Notes: a model not told the origin generated them from the sequence alone. A stretch of 64,000 nucleotides of DNA from Bradyrhizobium sp. CCGUVB4N (GCF_024199945.1 NZ_JANADP010000001.1:2666001-2730000), one strand, 5' to 3'. Counted from the first letter of the stretch, positions 31,922 through 39,598 are shown. Translations and numbers: made by a program.

Positions 31922-32428
31922 TCATTCGAGCTCGATCACGAAGGGGCGGCCCTCGACCATCATCTCGCCCGGACCCATCTCGTCGAGCGCGCGCAGCATG
32001 CGGCCGTTGCGCCCCAGCGCGCGATCGGCGAGACCGACGATACGGCGGTTCGGCGAGGCGATCGGGGACGCCGCGCGGATCTTCTTCGCGATCTCGATTT
32101 CGTCGCGATCGGGATTGAGCGCGCAGACGGCAGCGAATGCGCTCGCCGTGGAACGGCTGATGCCGGCATAGCAATGCACCACCAGCGGCGCGCCGCGGTC
32201 CCAGCCGCGCACGAAATTCAGCACCTGGTCGATATGCGCCTCGGAGGGCGCGACAAAGCCATCCATCTCCTCGGTGATGTCGTCCATCGACACCTTGAGA
32301 TGATTGGCAGGGAGCACCGACACCGGCCGCACCACCTGCTCGACATTGGCCATCACGGTCAGCACATGGCTGGCCCCGGTGCGGCGGACGGTTTCGGGAA
32401 GGGCGGCGAGCGAACAGACGTGGATCAT
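31922..32428 (-). CDS. Tyrosine/dual-specificity protein phosphatase family protein
   Basis: A 168-residue protein with the active-site loop VVHCYAGISRSTASAFAA: Cys86 and Arg92 fit the C-x5-R-S signature of protein tyrosine phosphatases, and Asp49/Asp50 in VSMDD could be the general acid. It begins MIHVCSLAALPETVRRTGA, as in small alphaproteobacterial tyrosine phosphatase-like proteins. AAAGG lies upstream of the ATG at a suitable distance. It precedes the NadQ-like gene on the same strand with a 19-base gap. Substrate unknown. Confidence 0.85.
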   Translation of the reverse strand: MIHVCSLAALPETVRRTGASHVLTVMANVEQVVRPVSVLPANHLKVSMDDITEEMDGFVAPSEAHIDQVLNFVRGWDRGAPLVVHCYAGISRSTASAFAAVCALNPDRDEIEIAKKIRAASPIASPNRRIVGLADRALGRNGRMLRALDEMGPGEMMVEGRPFVIELE

Positions 32429-32460
32429 GACGGACCTTTTCCACCGATTATAGCCGGTGC

Positions 32461-32534
32461 CGTAGGGTGGGCAAAGCGAAGCGTGCCCACGACTTTCGTG
32501 GGCACGGCGCAAGAGCGCCTTTGCCCACCCTACG
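32461..32534. repeat. Dispersed palindromic repeat, family A, copy 2
   Basis: CGTAGGGTGGGCAAAGCG with inner pair CGTGCCCACGA/TCGTGGGCACGG and the matching CGCCTTTGCCCACCCTACG. It is the most compact copy of the three, between the phosphatase and HD-hydrolase genes. The arms here pair almost without mismatch. Confidence 0.87.
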
Positions 32535-32538
32535 ACAC

Positions 32539-33153
32539 CTACGCAAACACGGCGCCAAACCGCTCCAGAAACTGCTTCTCGGCCCGCGCCGCCGTCCAGG
32601 GCGTCAGATAGTCGCGCCGGACGCTGTCGGAGAGGCCCGGGTCCTTGCCGAACAGCCGCTTGGCCTCGCTCTCGCCGAAGCCGGCGAGCTCGGTCGCCTC
32701 CAGATAGGCCGCGCCGCGATCGGCGGCCTTGATGGCGAGCGTGATCTCGTCGGGCAGCACCGGCGGCAGGCCGAAGCGGATGTGGATGGCGCCGAGCAGA
32801 CGCTTCTCCACGGCCTTGTAATGGCCGTCGAGCACGGCCTTGAACGGCGAGATCATGTCACCGATCACATATTCGGGCGCGTCGTGCAGCAGGGCTGCGA
32901 GCCGCATGCGTTCGTCGACGCGCGGCATCTCGTGCCGCAGCACGAGCTCCACCAGCAGCGTGTGCTGCGCGACCGAGAAGATATGCGCGCCGGTGGTCTG
33001 CCCGTTCCAGCGGGCGACGCGCGCAAGTCCATGCGCGATGTCGGCGATCTCGATATCGAGCGGCGAGGGATCGAGCAGATCGAGCCGACGACCCGACAGC
33101 ATGCGCTGCCAGGCGCGGGACTCCGCGTCGCGTGCGGTCTTCTTCGCCGTCAT
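32539..33153 (-). CDS. HD-domain hydrolase (YfbR-like 5'-nucleotidase)
   Basis: A 204-residue metal-dependent HD phosphohydrolase. The ligands are visible in GAHIFSVAQHTLLVE, ALLHDAPEYVIGD and the later Asp region IKAADRGAAYLEATE. These match the YfbR group, which removes phosphate from deoxynucleoside monophosphates in E. coli. The ATG overlaps the tag stop as ATGA, so translation is coupled to tag; the open frame continues 17 codons upstream only as an artefact. It is third in the ygfZ-tag-HD operon. Nucleotidase activity is inferred from the family. Confidence 0.82.
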   Translation of the reverse strand: MTAKKTARDAESRAWQRMLSGRRLDLLDPSPLDIEIADIAHGLARVARWNGQTTGAHIFSVAQHTLLVELVLRHEMPRVDERMRLAALLHDAPEYVIGDMISPFKAVLDGHYKAVEKRLLGAIHIRFGLPPVLPDEITLAIKAADRGAAYLEATELAGFGESEAKRLFGKDPGLSDSVRRDYLTPWTAARAEKQFLERFGAVFA

Positions 33154-33776
33154 TTGGCCTTGAGGCGCGGCTTGCGCTGCAGCTTGCTGCAGGTCGTGTG
33201 GCAATGGCAGTCGACGAGATGGTCGTTGACCATGCCGGTTGCTTCCATGAAGGCGTAGACGATGGTCGGGCCGACGAATTTGAAGCCGCGCGAGGATAGC
33301 TCCTTGGAAATCTGCGTCGACAGCGGCGTCGACGCCGGCACGCTCGCGGTGGTCTTGAAATTGTTGACCTTGGGTCGTCCGTCCATGAAGTCCCAGAGCA
33401 GCTTCGAGAAGCCCGGGCCTTTCTCCATGATGTCGAGATACGACTTCGCGCTGAGGATTGCGCCGTCGATCTTGGCGCGGTTGCGCACGATGCCGGCGTC
33501 GTTCATCAGCGCGTGCACCTTCTTGTCGGTGTAGCGCGCGATCTTCTCCGGCTGGAAATCGTCGAACGCTTTACGGAAATTGTCGCGCTTGCGCAGGATC
33601 GTGATCCAGGACAGGCCGGCCTGAAAACCGTCGAGGATCAGCTTTTCATAGAGCGCGCGGTCGTCATATTCCGGCACGCCCCATTCGGTGTCGTGATAGG
33701 CGACATAGAGCGGATCTTCACCTGGCCAGGGGCAGCGGGTCTTTCCGTCGGGATGCAGGCGGGGAGCTCGGCTCAT
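33150..33776 (-). CDS. tag: DNA-3-methyladenine glycosylase I
   Basis: Base-excision repair enzyme that removes 3-methyladenine from DNA. The 208-residue product has RCPWPGEDPLYVAYHDTEWG (Cys15 and His28 of the zinc snap), then EYDDRALYEKLILDGFQAGL with the conserved glutamate, and the C-terminal zinc partners in VDCHCHTTC. It overlaps ygfZ upstream and the HD hydrolase downstream, both with ATGA junctions. This compact arrangement means all three are one operon. A repair function for the neighbours does not follow automatically from the context. Confidence 0.94.
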   Translation of the reverse strand: MSRAPRLHPDGKTRCPWPGEDPLYVAYHDTEWGVPEYDDRALYEKLILDGFQAGLSWITILRKRDNFRKAFDDFQPEKIARYTDKKVHALMNDAGIVRNRAKIDGAILSAKSYLDIMEKGPGFSKLLWDFMDGRPKVNNFKTTASVPASTPLSTQISKELSSRGFKFVGPTIVYAFMEATGMVNDHLVDCHCHTTCSKLQRKPRLKAK

Positions 33777-34654
33777 GCGATGGGCTGCTTGGTGGGAATG
33801 CGAACGACGTCAGGTTCTGCCAGCTTCAACGCGAGTCCGCCAGCGGTGAGCGGCTGGTCGGCATCGAGCGCGTCCGCAACGCGGTCGATGCGCACGAGCG
33901 CAATGCCCTTGCCTTGCGCCGACGAGCCCATGGTGCCGACGGATTTGTCTCCTGCCATGATGCTGACACCGGCCTCGGGCGAGGAGTCCTCGAGCAGCAC
34001 CTTCACGCTGCGGGTGCGCGCGGTGCCGCGATGCTGCATGCGCGAGACGACCTCCTGGCCGACATAGCAGCCCTTGTCGAAATCGACACCGGCGAGGCGG
34101 TCCATATTGGTCTCGTGCGGGAACGCATCGCTGTACATGAAATCGAGCCCGCCGCGCGGCACGCCGAGTGCGATGCGATGCGCCTCGTAATCGGCGGCAT
34201 CGACCAGCTCGGCGCCGATCAGATCGGACAGTTTCTGCTTGAGATCTTCGGGGATCAGGATGCGGATGCCGAGCGCTTCGTTGCGCGGATCGGCAAAGGC
34301 GAGGTCCGGCTGAGCGCCAGGCTGTCCGTCCCAGGCCGCGAGCACGCCGAGATCGTCGGACAGGTTATCCACCGTCACCTTGGCGCGCAGCTTGTAGAAT
34401 TTCAGCTTGGTGGCGAGCCCATCGGCGAGCGGTTTCGGGCAGTCGATCAGGAACCCGCCGCCATGGCCGGCGGGGGCTTCCGTGATCAGGAAATCCACGA
34501 TGATCTTGCCCTGCGGCGTCAGCAGCGCGCCGAATCGGCCCAGGCCCGGCTTGAGCCTGTCGACATCGGTCGTGATGAGGCCGTTGAGGAAGTTGCGTGC
34601 GTCCTCGCCCGCGACCTTGATCACGCCCCGGTCGGGAAGAAACGCTGATTTCAT
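33773..34654 (-). CDS. ygfZ: Folate-binding protein YgfZ / CAF17-like Fe-S maintenance protein
   Basis: A 293-residue protein of the tRNA-modifying GTPase/GcvT-like superfamily. The YgfZ signature KGCYVGQE lies at residues 194-201, within GVDFDKGCYVGQEVVSRMQH. YgfZ helps repair or assemble Fe-S proteins through tetrahydrofolate. The ATG at 34654 gives the expected N-terminus MKSAFLPDRGVIKVAG; the longer frame adds 15 residues without resemblance. It heads the ygfZ-tag-HD operon (ATGA overlap with tag) and faces the dihydroorotase gene across about 100 bases. Confidence 0.9.
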   Translation of the reverse strand: MKSAFLPDRGVIKVAGEDARNFLNGLITTDVDRLKPGLGRFGALLTPQGKIIVDFLITEAPAGHGGGFLIDCPKPLADGLATKLKFYKLRAKVTVDNLSDDLGVLAAWDGQPGAQPDLAFADPRNEALGIRILIPEDLKQKLSDLIGAELVDAADYEAHRIALGVPRGGLDFMYSDAFPHETNMDRLAGVDFDKGCYVGQEVVSRMQHRGTARTRSVKVLLEDSSPEAGVSIMAGDKSVGTMGSSAQGKGIALVRIDRVADALDADQPLTAGGLALKLAEPDVVRIPTKQPIA

Positions 34655-34755
34655 GCGAAAATCTCTTGCGACATGGTGCTCCGGAACGTAAGCCCGCAAG
34701 GCATAAACGACAAGACCTCGAGCCCTGCGCTTGGGGATGAGAGAGGCCTCCAGCC

Positions 34756-36090
34756 ATGACCCAGCGTTTCGATGTGATCCTCAAAGGCGGCACCGTCGTC
34801 AACCAGGACGGCGAGGCTGTTCGCGATATCGGCATCGCAGGCGGTCGCATCGCCGAGCTGGGCCCGCTGTCGCAGGGCTCCGCCGCCGAGGTGATCGACT
34901 GCAAGGGCCTGCACATCCTGCCCGGCGTGATGGATACGCAGGTGCATTTCCGCGAGCCCGGGCTGGAGCAGAAGGAAGACCTCGAGACCGGCTCGCGCAG
35001 CGCCGTGATGGGTGGTGTCACCGCCGTGTTCGAAATGCCGAACACTTCGCCGCTCACGGTGACGGAGGCGACGTTCACCGACAAGGTGAAGCGCGCGCAC
35101 CACCGCATGCATTGCGATTTCGCCTTCTTCATCGGCGGCACCCGCGAGAACGTGCAGGATCTGCCCGTGCTCGAGCGCGCGCCCGGCTGTGCCGGCGTGA
35201 AAGTGTTCATCGGCTCCTCGACCGGCGCGCTGCTGGTGGAGGACGACGAGAGCCTGCGTCGCATCTTCCAGGTGATCCGCCGCCGCGCGGCGTTCCATGC
35301 CGAGGACGAGTACCGCCTCAACGACCGCAAGTCGCTCCGCATCGAGGGCGATCCGCGCTCGCATCCGGTGTGGCGCGACGAGACCGCGGCGCTGATGGCG
35401 ACGCAGCGCCTGGTCAAGCTCGCGCACGAGACCGGCAAGCGCATCCACGTGCTGCACATCTCGACCAAGGAAGAGATCGAGTTCTTGCGCGATCACAAGG
35501 ATGTCGCCTCCTGCGAGGCGACGCCGCATCATCTCACGCTGGTCGCGCCCGAATGCTACGAGCGGCTCGGCACGTTGGCGCAGATGAACCCGCCGGTGCG
35601 CGGCGCCGATCACCGCGCCGGCATCTGGCGCGGCATCGAGCAGGGCATCATCGACGTGCTCGGCTCCGACCATGCGCCGCATACGCTGGAGGAGAAGCAG
35701 AAGACCTATCCGGCGTCGCCCTCCGGCATGACCGGCGTGCAGACGCTGGTGCCGCTGATGCTCGATCACGTCAACGCCGGCCGACTGTCGCTGGCACGTT
35801 TCGTCGATCTCACCAGCGCCGGCCCGGCGCGTCTCTACAACATGGCCTGCAAGGGCCGCATCGCCGCCGGCTACGACGCCGACTTCACGGTGGTCGATCT
35901 CAAGCGCAGTGAGACCATCACCAACAAATGGGTGGCATCCAAGGCCGGCTGGACCCCGTATGATGGTGTCCGCGTCACGGGCTGGCCCGTCGGCACCTTC
36001 GTCCGCGGCCGCCGCGTGATGTGGCAGGGCGAACTGGCGACGCCGTCGCAGGGCGAGCCGGTGCGGTTTCTGGAGACGTTGAAGCAGTAG
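34756..36090 (+). CDS. pyrC: Dihydroorotase, class I amidohydrolase type
   Basis: Cyclises carbamoyl-aspartate to dihydroorotate in pyrimidine synthesis. The 444-residue TIM-barrel amidohydrolase keeps the metal-binding start DTQVHFREPG, the bridging lysine region GVKVFIGSSTGALL, HVLHISTKEE and the catalytic aspartate in GSDHAPHT. The MTQRFDVILKGGTVV start follows GAGAGG. It resembles the class I enzymes of alphaproteobacteria. A second dihydroorotase or a related hydantoinase cannot be excluded, since no other pyr gene is near. Confidence 0.88.
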   Translation: MTQRFDVILKGGTVVNQDGEAVRDIGIAGGRIAELGPLSQGSAAEVIDCKGLHILPGVMDTQVHFREPGLEQKEDLETGSRSAVMGGVTAVFEMPNTSPLTVTEATFTDKVKRAHHRMHCDFAFFIGGTRENVQDLPVLERAPGCAGVKVFIGSSTGALLVEDDESLRRIFQVIRRRAAFHAEDEYRLNDRKSLRIEGDPRSHPVWRDETAALMATQRLVKLAHETGKRIHVLHISTKEEIEFLRDHKDVASCEATPHHLTLVAPECYERLGTLAQMNPPVRGADHRAGIWRGIEQGIIDVLGSDHAPHTLEEKQKTYPASPSGMTGVQTLVPLMLDHVNAGRLSLARFVDLTSAGPARLYNMACKGRIAAGYDADFTVVDLKRSETITNKWVASKAGWTPYDGVRVTGWPVGTFVRGRRVMWQGELATPSQGEPVRFLETLKQ

Positions 36091-36130
36091 GAATTGTGGG
36101 TGAGAGGCACGCACGTGCCACACATCCAGT

Positions 36131-36288
36131 GTCGTCCCGGCCTAGTGCGCAATTGCGCACGGGGGCCGGGACCCATACCGCGGAATCTCTCCGTGATGGA
36201 CGGTCGCAGTACCAGCGAAGGGATTAACTGCTAGTCTTCGCCAAACGTCTCCCTGTGGTTATCGGTCCCGGCTTTCGCCGGGACGACG
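36131..36288. repeat. Dispersed palindromic repeat, family B, copy 2
   Basis: GTCGTCCCGGCC at the left and GGCTTTCGCCGGGACGAC at the right, with GTGCGCAATTGCGCAC (perfect 16-base palindrome) inserted near the left end and ACGTCTCCCTGTGGTTATCG inside. Same family as 15133-15255 and 53063-53191; this copy has the extra palindrome and a different middle. Confidence 0.83.
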
Positions 36289-36313
36289 TCGGGGAGGGAT
36301 GGGAGTACAATCA

Positions 36314-37183
36314 ATGTCCCAACCGACACCCCTCATCACCACCGAGCAACTCGCCGCCATCCTCGGCGACCCCGACCTCCGCCTCTACGACTGCACAACC
36401 TACAACGAGCCGGTCCCGCCCGGCAGCGATGTGCCGTATCGCGCCGTCCCCGGCGACAAGACGTTCGCGGCCGGCCACATCCCGGGCGCGGATTTCCTCG
36501 ACCTGCAAGGTGAGTTCTCCGACGCCGCCGCGCAGCAATTCTTCATGATGCCGGCCGTGGCCCAGTTAGAGGCCGCCTTCGGCCGCCACGGGCTCGATTC
36601 AACCAAGACCATCGTGCTCTACAGCATCGGCACCATGATGTGGTCGACGCGGTTCTGGTGGATGCTGCGTTCGCTCGGCGTCGATGCTCGGGTGCTCGAC
36701 GGCGGTTTCGACAAATGGAAGGACGAGGGGCGGCCAGTCGAGACCGGCGCCCCCAAGGGCTATCCGGCGACGACCTTCAAGGCCACGCCGCGCACCGGCT
36801 TCTTCGTCGACAAGAACGTTGTGAAGGCGCGTATCGGCGATCCCTCCACCGTCACCGTCAACGCACTCGGGCCGCAGTTTCATAAAGGCCTCGAGCCGAG
36901 CCGCTATGGCCGGCCGGGCCGCGTACCCGGCAGCGTCAACGTGTCGGCTGCAACGCTCGTGAATGCCGACAAGACCCTGACCTCGCTTGCGGATGCCGAA
37001 GCCAAATTCGCCGCGGCAGGGGTCACGCGCGACAAGAACGTGATCCTGTATTGCGGCGGCGGCATCTCGGCGACAATCGACCTGCTCATGCTGACGCAGC
37101 TCGGCTACGACAAGCTGACGCTCTACGATGCCTCGATGGGCGAGTGGGCGAGGGACCCGGCGCTGCCGATCGAGACGGATTAG
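36314..37183 (+). CDS. Thiosulfate/3-mercaptopyruvate sulfurtransferase, tandem rhodanese
   Basis: A 289-residue enzyme with two rhodanese domains. The C-terminal active loop NVILYCGGGISATIDLLM carries the catalytic Cys; the N-terminal copy has Ser at the matching place (VLYSIGTMMWSTRFWW), as expected for the inactive half. It transfers sulfane sulphur to cyanide or other acceptors. GGGAG lies upstream of ATG 36314, five codons inside the longest frame. Possible substrates are thiosulfate or mercaptopyruvate; the CGGGIS loop does not match either classic sequence well (CRKGVT or CGSGVT). It precedes the ECF sigma gene by about 110 bases. Confidence 0.85.
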   Translation: MSQPTPLITTEQLAAILGDPDLRLYDCTTYNEPVPPGSDVPYRAVPGDKTFAAGHIPGADFLDLQGEFSDAAAQQFFMMPAVAQLEAAFGRHGLDSTKTIVLYSIGTMMWSTRFWWMLRSLGVDARVLDGGFDKWKDEGRPVETGAPKGYPATTFKATPRTGFFVDKNVVKARIGDPSTVTVNALGPQFHKGLEPSRYGRPGRVPGSVNVSAATLVNADKTLTSLADAEAKFAAAGVTRDKNVILYCGGGISATIDLLMLTQLGYDKLTLYDASMGEWARDPALPIETD

Positions 37184-37197
37184 GGTGCTATTACCGT

Positions 37198-37219
37198 CCC
37201 CCTCCAGGGGAGGGTAAGT
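37198..37219. repeat. Fragment of repeat family F
   Basis: A 22-base stretch CCCCCTCCAGGGGAGGGTAA plus GT, identical to the right end of the 190-base repeat at 44193-44382. It stands immediately upstream of the ECF promoter of the sigma gene. Either a decayed copy or an independent short hairpin. Confidence 0.7.
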
Positions 37220-37229
37220 CAGAAAGTTG

Positions 37230-37258
37230 GGAACTTCTTCTCCCGGCCTGCATCCAAT
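37230..37258 (+). promoter_or_regulatory. ECF-type promoter of the sigma gene: GGAAC-N16-CATCCAAT
   Basis: GGAAC at 37230-37234 and CATCCAAT at 37251-37258, spaced by 16 bases. The same two elements with the same spacing stand in front of the DUF4142 gene (37992-38020). A -35 GGAAC is typical of ECF sigma factors. With -10 at 37251-37258 the transcript would start near 37264, which makes the ATG at 37257 impossible and favours ATG 37293. Confidence 0.72.
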
Positions 37259-37292
37259 GTCGGAGAGCAACGGAAACGAGCAGGTGACAGCC

Positions 37293-37982
37293 ATGCAACG
37301 CACCGCAGCCGGCCTGTCCGCCGGCATCAGGACATCGGAAGCTGTGCTGATCGACCGTGCCCGGAGCCGGGACGAGGCCGCGCTCCGCGAGATCATGCAG
37401 GCCAATAACCGCAGGCTTTACCGCCTCGCGCGCGGGATCTTGCGCAGCGACAGCGAGGCTGAGGATGTGGTGCAGGAAACCTATGTCCGCGCCTTCACCC
37501 ATCTCGATGGTTTCAGGGGCGAGTCCGGGCTGTCGACCTGGCTGTCCCGCATCGCCATCAACGAGGCGCTTGGCCGGGTGCGCAGCGCCAAGCCGCATGT
37601 CGAGCTCGGCGCGGTGGGCGAAGCCGCGCTCGAGGCGCAGATCATCAAGTTTCCCGTTTCTCCCGCAGGCGATCCGGAAAGGACCATGGCCCAACGTGAA
37701 ATCCAGCGCGTCGTCGAACGCGCCATCGACGAGTTGCCGGATGCTTTCCGCATGGTCTTCGTTGCACGCGTCATGGAGGGCATGAATATCGAGGAGACCG
37801 CCGATCTGCTCGGCGTGAAGCCCGAGACCGTGAAGACGCGGCTGCATCGTGCCCGCACCATGCTGCGCGAAATTGTCGAGAAGGAAATCGGCCCGGTGAT
37901 GATGGACGCGTTCCCGTTCGCCGGCTGGCGCTGCGAGCGGCTGACCGTGTCGGTGCTGAAGCGCCTCGGAATCGGCGGCTGA
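37293..37982 (+). CDS. ECF-type RNA polymerase sigma factor
   Basis: A 229-residue sigma-70 family factor. Region 2 is at LYRLARGILRSDSEAEDVVQ to FRGESGLSTWLSRIAINEALGR, and region 4 is at ELPDAFRMVFVARVMEGMNI to ETADLLGVKPETVKTRLHRA. Start: I chose ATG 37293 (GGTGA seven bases upstream), because a GGAAC-N16-CATCCAAT promoter overlaps the alternative ATG at 37257. The promoter is shared with the next gene, which suggests autoregulation. No anti-sigma factor is adjacent. It is followed by DUF4142 and cupredoxin genes, its likely targets. Confidence 0.9.
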   Translation: MQRTAAGLSAGIRTSEAVLIDRARSRDEAALREIMQANNRRLYRLARGILRSDSEAEDVVQETYVRAFTHLDGFRGESGLSTWLSRIAINEALGRVRSAKPHVELGAVGEAALEAQIIKFPVSPAGDPERTMAQREIQRVVERAIDELPDAFRMVFVARVMEGMNIEETADLLGVKPETVKTRLHRARTMLREIVEKEIGPVMMDAFPFAGWRCERLTVSVLKRLGIGG

Positions 37983-37991
37983 AATTTTTCG

Positions 37992-38020
37992 GGAACGTTT
38001 GCGCGAAGCGCCCATCCAAT
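37992..38020 (+). promoter_or_regulatory. ECF-type promoter of the DUF4142-cupredoxin pair
   Basis: GGAAC at 37992-37996, sixteen bases, then CATCCAAT at 38013-38020, identical in both elements and spacing to the site before the sigma gene. It lies ten bases after the sigma stop codon and about 50 bases before the DUF4142 start, which is the right distance for a separate promoter. Confidence 0.75.
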
Positions 38021-38072
38021 TCCTGTGAAGCAACGCCGGAAAAACCGTCCGGCAGCACAGGAGTGTCAAACC

Positions 38073-38525
38073 ATGTTCGTTCGTTGGAGCGCGGCGCTCG
38101 CCGCAGCCGTTCTGTTGTCCAGCCCCGTGCTGCTGCAAGGCGCGAGCGCAGCGGACAAGCCCACCGATCCACAGATCGCCCACATCGCCTACACGGCCGG
38201 GGTGATCGATATCAACGCGGCCAAGCAGGCGCTCGCGCTGGTCAAGAAGCTGAACGTCACGCCGGAGGATAACGACACCAGCAAGGCGCTGTCGAAGCAG
38301 GCGAGTGACAAGCTGGCCGAGCTCGGCAAGCTGGACGGGACTGCGTTCGACAAGGCCTATGTCGCCAACGAGGTCGCCTACCACAAGGCGGTCAACGGCG
38401 CGCTGGAGACCCAGCTCATTCCATCCGCCAGCAATGCCGAGCTGAAGAGCCTGTTGCAGACCGGCCTGAAGATCTTCCAGGGCCATCAGCAGCACGCCGA
38501 GCATGTCGCGGCCGAGCTGAAGTAA
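38073..38525 (+). CDS. Secreted DUF4142 protein
   Basis: A 150-residue exported protein: signal peptide MFVRWSAALAAAVLLSSPVLLQ with cleavage near ASA, then a helical DUF4142 domain (ALSKQASDKLAELGK, FDKAYVANEVAYHKAV and LLQTGLKIFQGHQQHAEHVAAEL). DUF4142 has a ferritin-like helical bundle; the conserved histidines (YHK, HQQHAEH) hint at metal binding but this is not proven. AGGAG lies nine bases before ATG 38073. It is followed by the cupredoxin gene after ten bases, so the two form an operon controlled by the shared ECF promoter. Confidence 0.87.
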   Translation: MFVRWSAALAAAVLLSSPVLLQGASAADKPTDPQIAHIAYTAGVIDINAAKQALALVKKLNVTPEDNDTSKALSKQASDKLAELGKLDGTAFDKAYVANEVAYHKAVNGALETQLIPSASNAELKSLLQTGLKIFQGHQQHAEHVAAELK

Positions 38526-38535
38526 GGAGTGTGCG

Positions 38536-38850
38536 ATGAGGCTGGGACGGCTGTCTTCGATCGCCCTTGTCTTCGCGGCGATATCAGTCCCGGCGCACGC
38601 CGCGACGATCGAGATCGCGATGGAGAATCTCGTGATCTCACCGGCCGAGGTGTCGGCGAAGGTCGGCGACACCATCACATGGATCAACAAGGACGTGTTC
38701 GCCCACACTGCCACGGCAAAGAACGGTGATTTCGACGTGACGCTGCCACCGAAGAAGTCGGCGACGTTCGTTGTGAAGAAGGCGGGAACGGTCGATTATT
38801 ACTGCCGCTATCATCCCAATATGAAAGCGACGCTCAAGATCGAGCCGTGA
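38536..38850 (+). CDS. Cupredoxin (plastocyanin/azurin-like blue copper protein)
   Basis: A 104-residue periplasmic protein with a signal peptide (MRLGRLSSIALVFAAISVPAHA) and a plastocyanin-like fold. The four type 1 copper ligands are in place: His57 in VFAHTAT, then Cys90, His93 and Met96 in YYCRYHPNM. The core NLVISPAEVSAKVGDTITWIN is the standard cupredoxin start. AAGGAG lies six bases before ATG. It probably carries electrons in the periplasm; partner unknown. The gene follows DUF4142 and is under the ECF promoter, linking it to an envelope stress response. Confidence 0.92.
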   Translation: MRLGRLSSIALVFAAISVPAHAATIEIAMENLVISPAEVSAKVGDTITWINKDVFAHTATAKNGDFDVTLPPKKSATFVVKKAGTVDYYCRYHPNMKATLKIEP

Positions 38851-39003
38851 GGAGGGGCCGCGTATTCCCGACTCCAGCGGGAACATCTCCCGGCCATCGC
38901 GAGACTAATGCTTGTCCGAGGGAAACAGCTTTCGTGCGATAAACGCAGCAGACTTCGCGAACGATGTTGGCCAAAGCCTGTTCGCAAAGTCATTCATCCG
39001 TAG

Positions 39004-39032
39004 ACTGGCCCCGCCCGTGAGGCGGGGTCATT
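39004..39032. terminator. Hairpin terminator between convergent genes
   Basis: TGGCCCCGCC-CGTGA-GGCGGGGTCA followed by TTTT on the plus strand. It lies about 155 bases after the cupredoxin stop and just beyond the stop of the 88-residue minus gene, so it can end both transcripts. No other feature was seen in 38851-39003. Confidence 0.72.
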
Positions 39033-39043
39033 TTCGAAGGGGC

Positions 39044-39310
39044 TTACTGCCTCGCGAGGCAGACCGAGAATTCGCCGTTGCGAATGCGGGCAGGAAAGCC
39101 CTCGACGAACTTCGCCACCGCGTCCTCGCCATAGGTGCCGACAAGCTCGGCAAGCGCCGCAAACAGGCTCGCCTGCGCCAGGCAATCGCCGTCGACGCCG
39201 TCATGGCGCGCTTCGGCCCAGGCCTCGTTGAGATAGCTCAGTGCGGCCTGTTTCTGCTCGTGATCGGGCAGCGGCGCGCGGGCGGGGGCGTAGGAAATCG
39301 GCTGGCTCAT
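39044..39310 (-). CDS. Hypothetical 88-residue protein
   Basis: Soluble and rather acidic, with an amphipathic helix region (EQKQAALSYLNEAWAEARHDG) followed by DCLAQASLFAALAELVGTYGEDAVAKFVEG and the C-terminus NGEFSVCLARQ. No signal peptide or membrane span. ATG 39310 was taken over a TTG three codons upstream; no strong ribosome site is seen. No family recognised. The helical repeat-like pattern suggests a small all-alpha protein. It has a terminator hairpin at its end and a dispersed repeat upstream, so it is monocistronic. Confidence 0.6.
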   Translation of the reverse strand: MSQPISYAPARAPLPDHEQKQAALSYLNEAWAEARHDGVDGDCLAQASLFAALAELVGTYGEDAVAKFVEGFPARIRNGEFSVCLARQ

Positions 39311-39453
39311 GAATCTCAATCAGGGCTGGGGCGCGATCCACGGCGATGCGCTGTGCAAGAGGTGTAGCACGCGCATTAACGACCGCTAGGCCACATCTTT
39401 AGGAACGGTTAACGGCTGTGAACAAAGTCGATGACAGAGTTCCTGTTAGCCCA

Positions 39454-39567
39454 ACCCTCATGGTGAGGAGGCGCGTCAGCGCCGTCTCGAACCATGCAGG
39501 CCCCGCTGCTGCAGCCGGGCCTTTCATCCTTCGAGACGCGCGTACCGCGCTCCTCAGGATGAGGGGT
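39454..39567. repeat. Dispersed palindromic repeat, family E
   Basis: CCCTCATGGTGAGGAGGCGC at the left and GCGCTCCTCAGGATGAGGG at the right, with CGTCTCGAACCATG and CATCCTTCGAGACG pairing inside. It fills most of the 290 bases between the 88-residue protein and the TIGR02301 gene. Common hairpin type in Bradyrhizobium. Confidence 0.82.
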
Positions 39568-39598
39568 TGCGGTCGGGCGCTTTGCTGACGGGGAAAAT

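Noticed and set aside
37257..37292. Earlier ATG (37257) as start of the ECF sigma gene
   Set aside because: It coincides with the -10 element of the inferred promoter, so it would not be inside the transcript; ATG 37293 is preferred.
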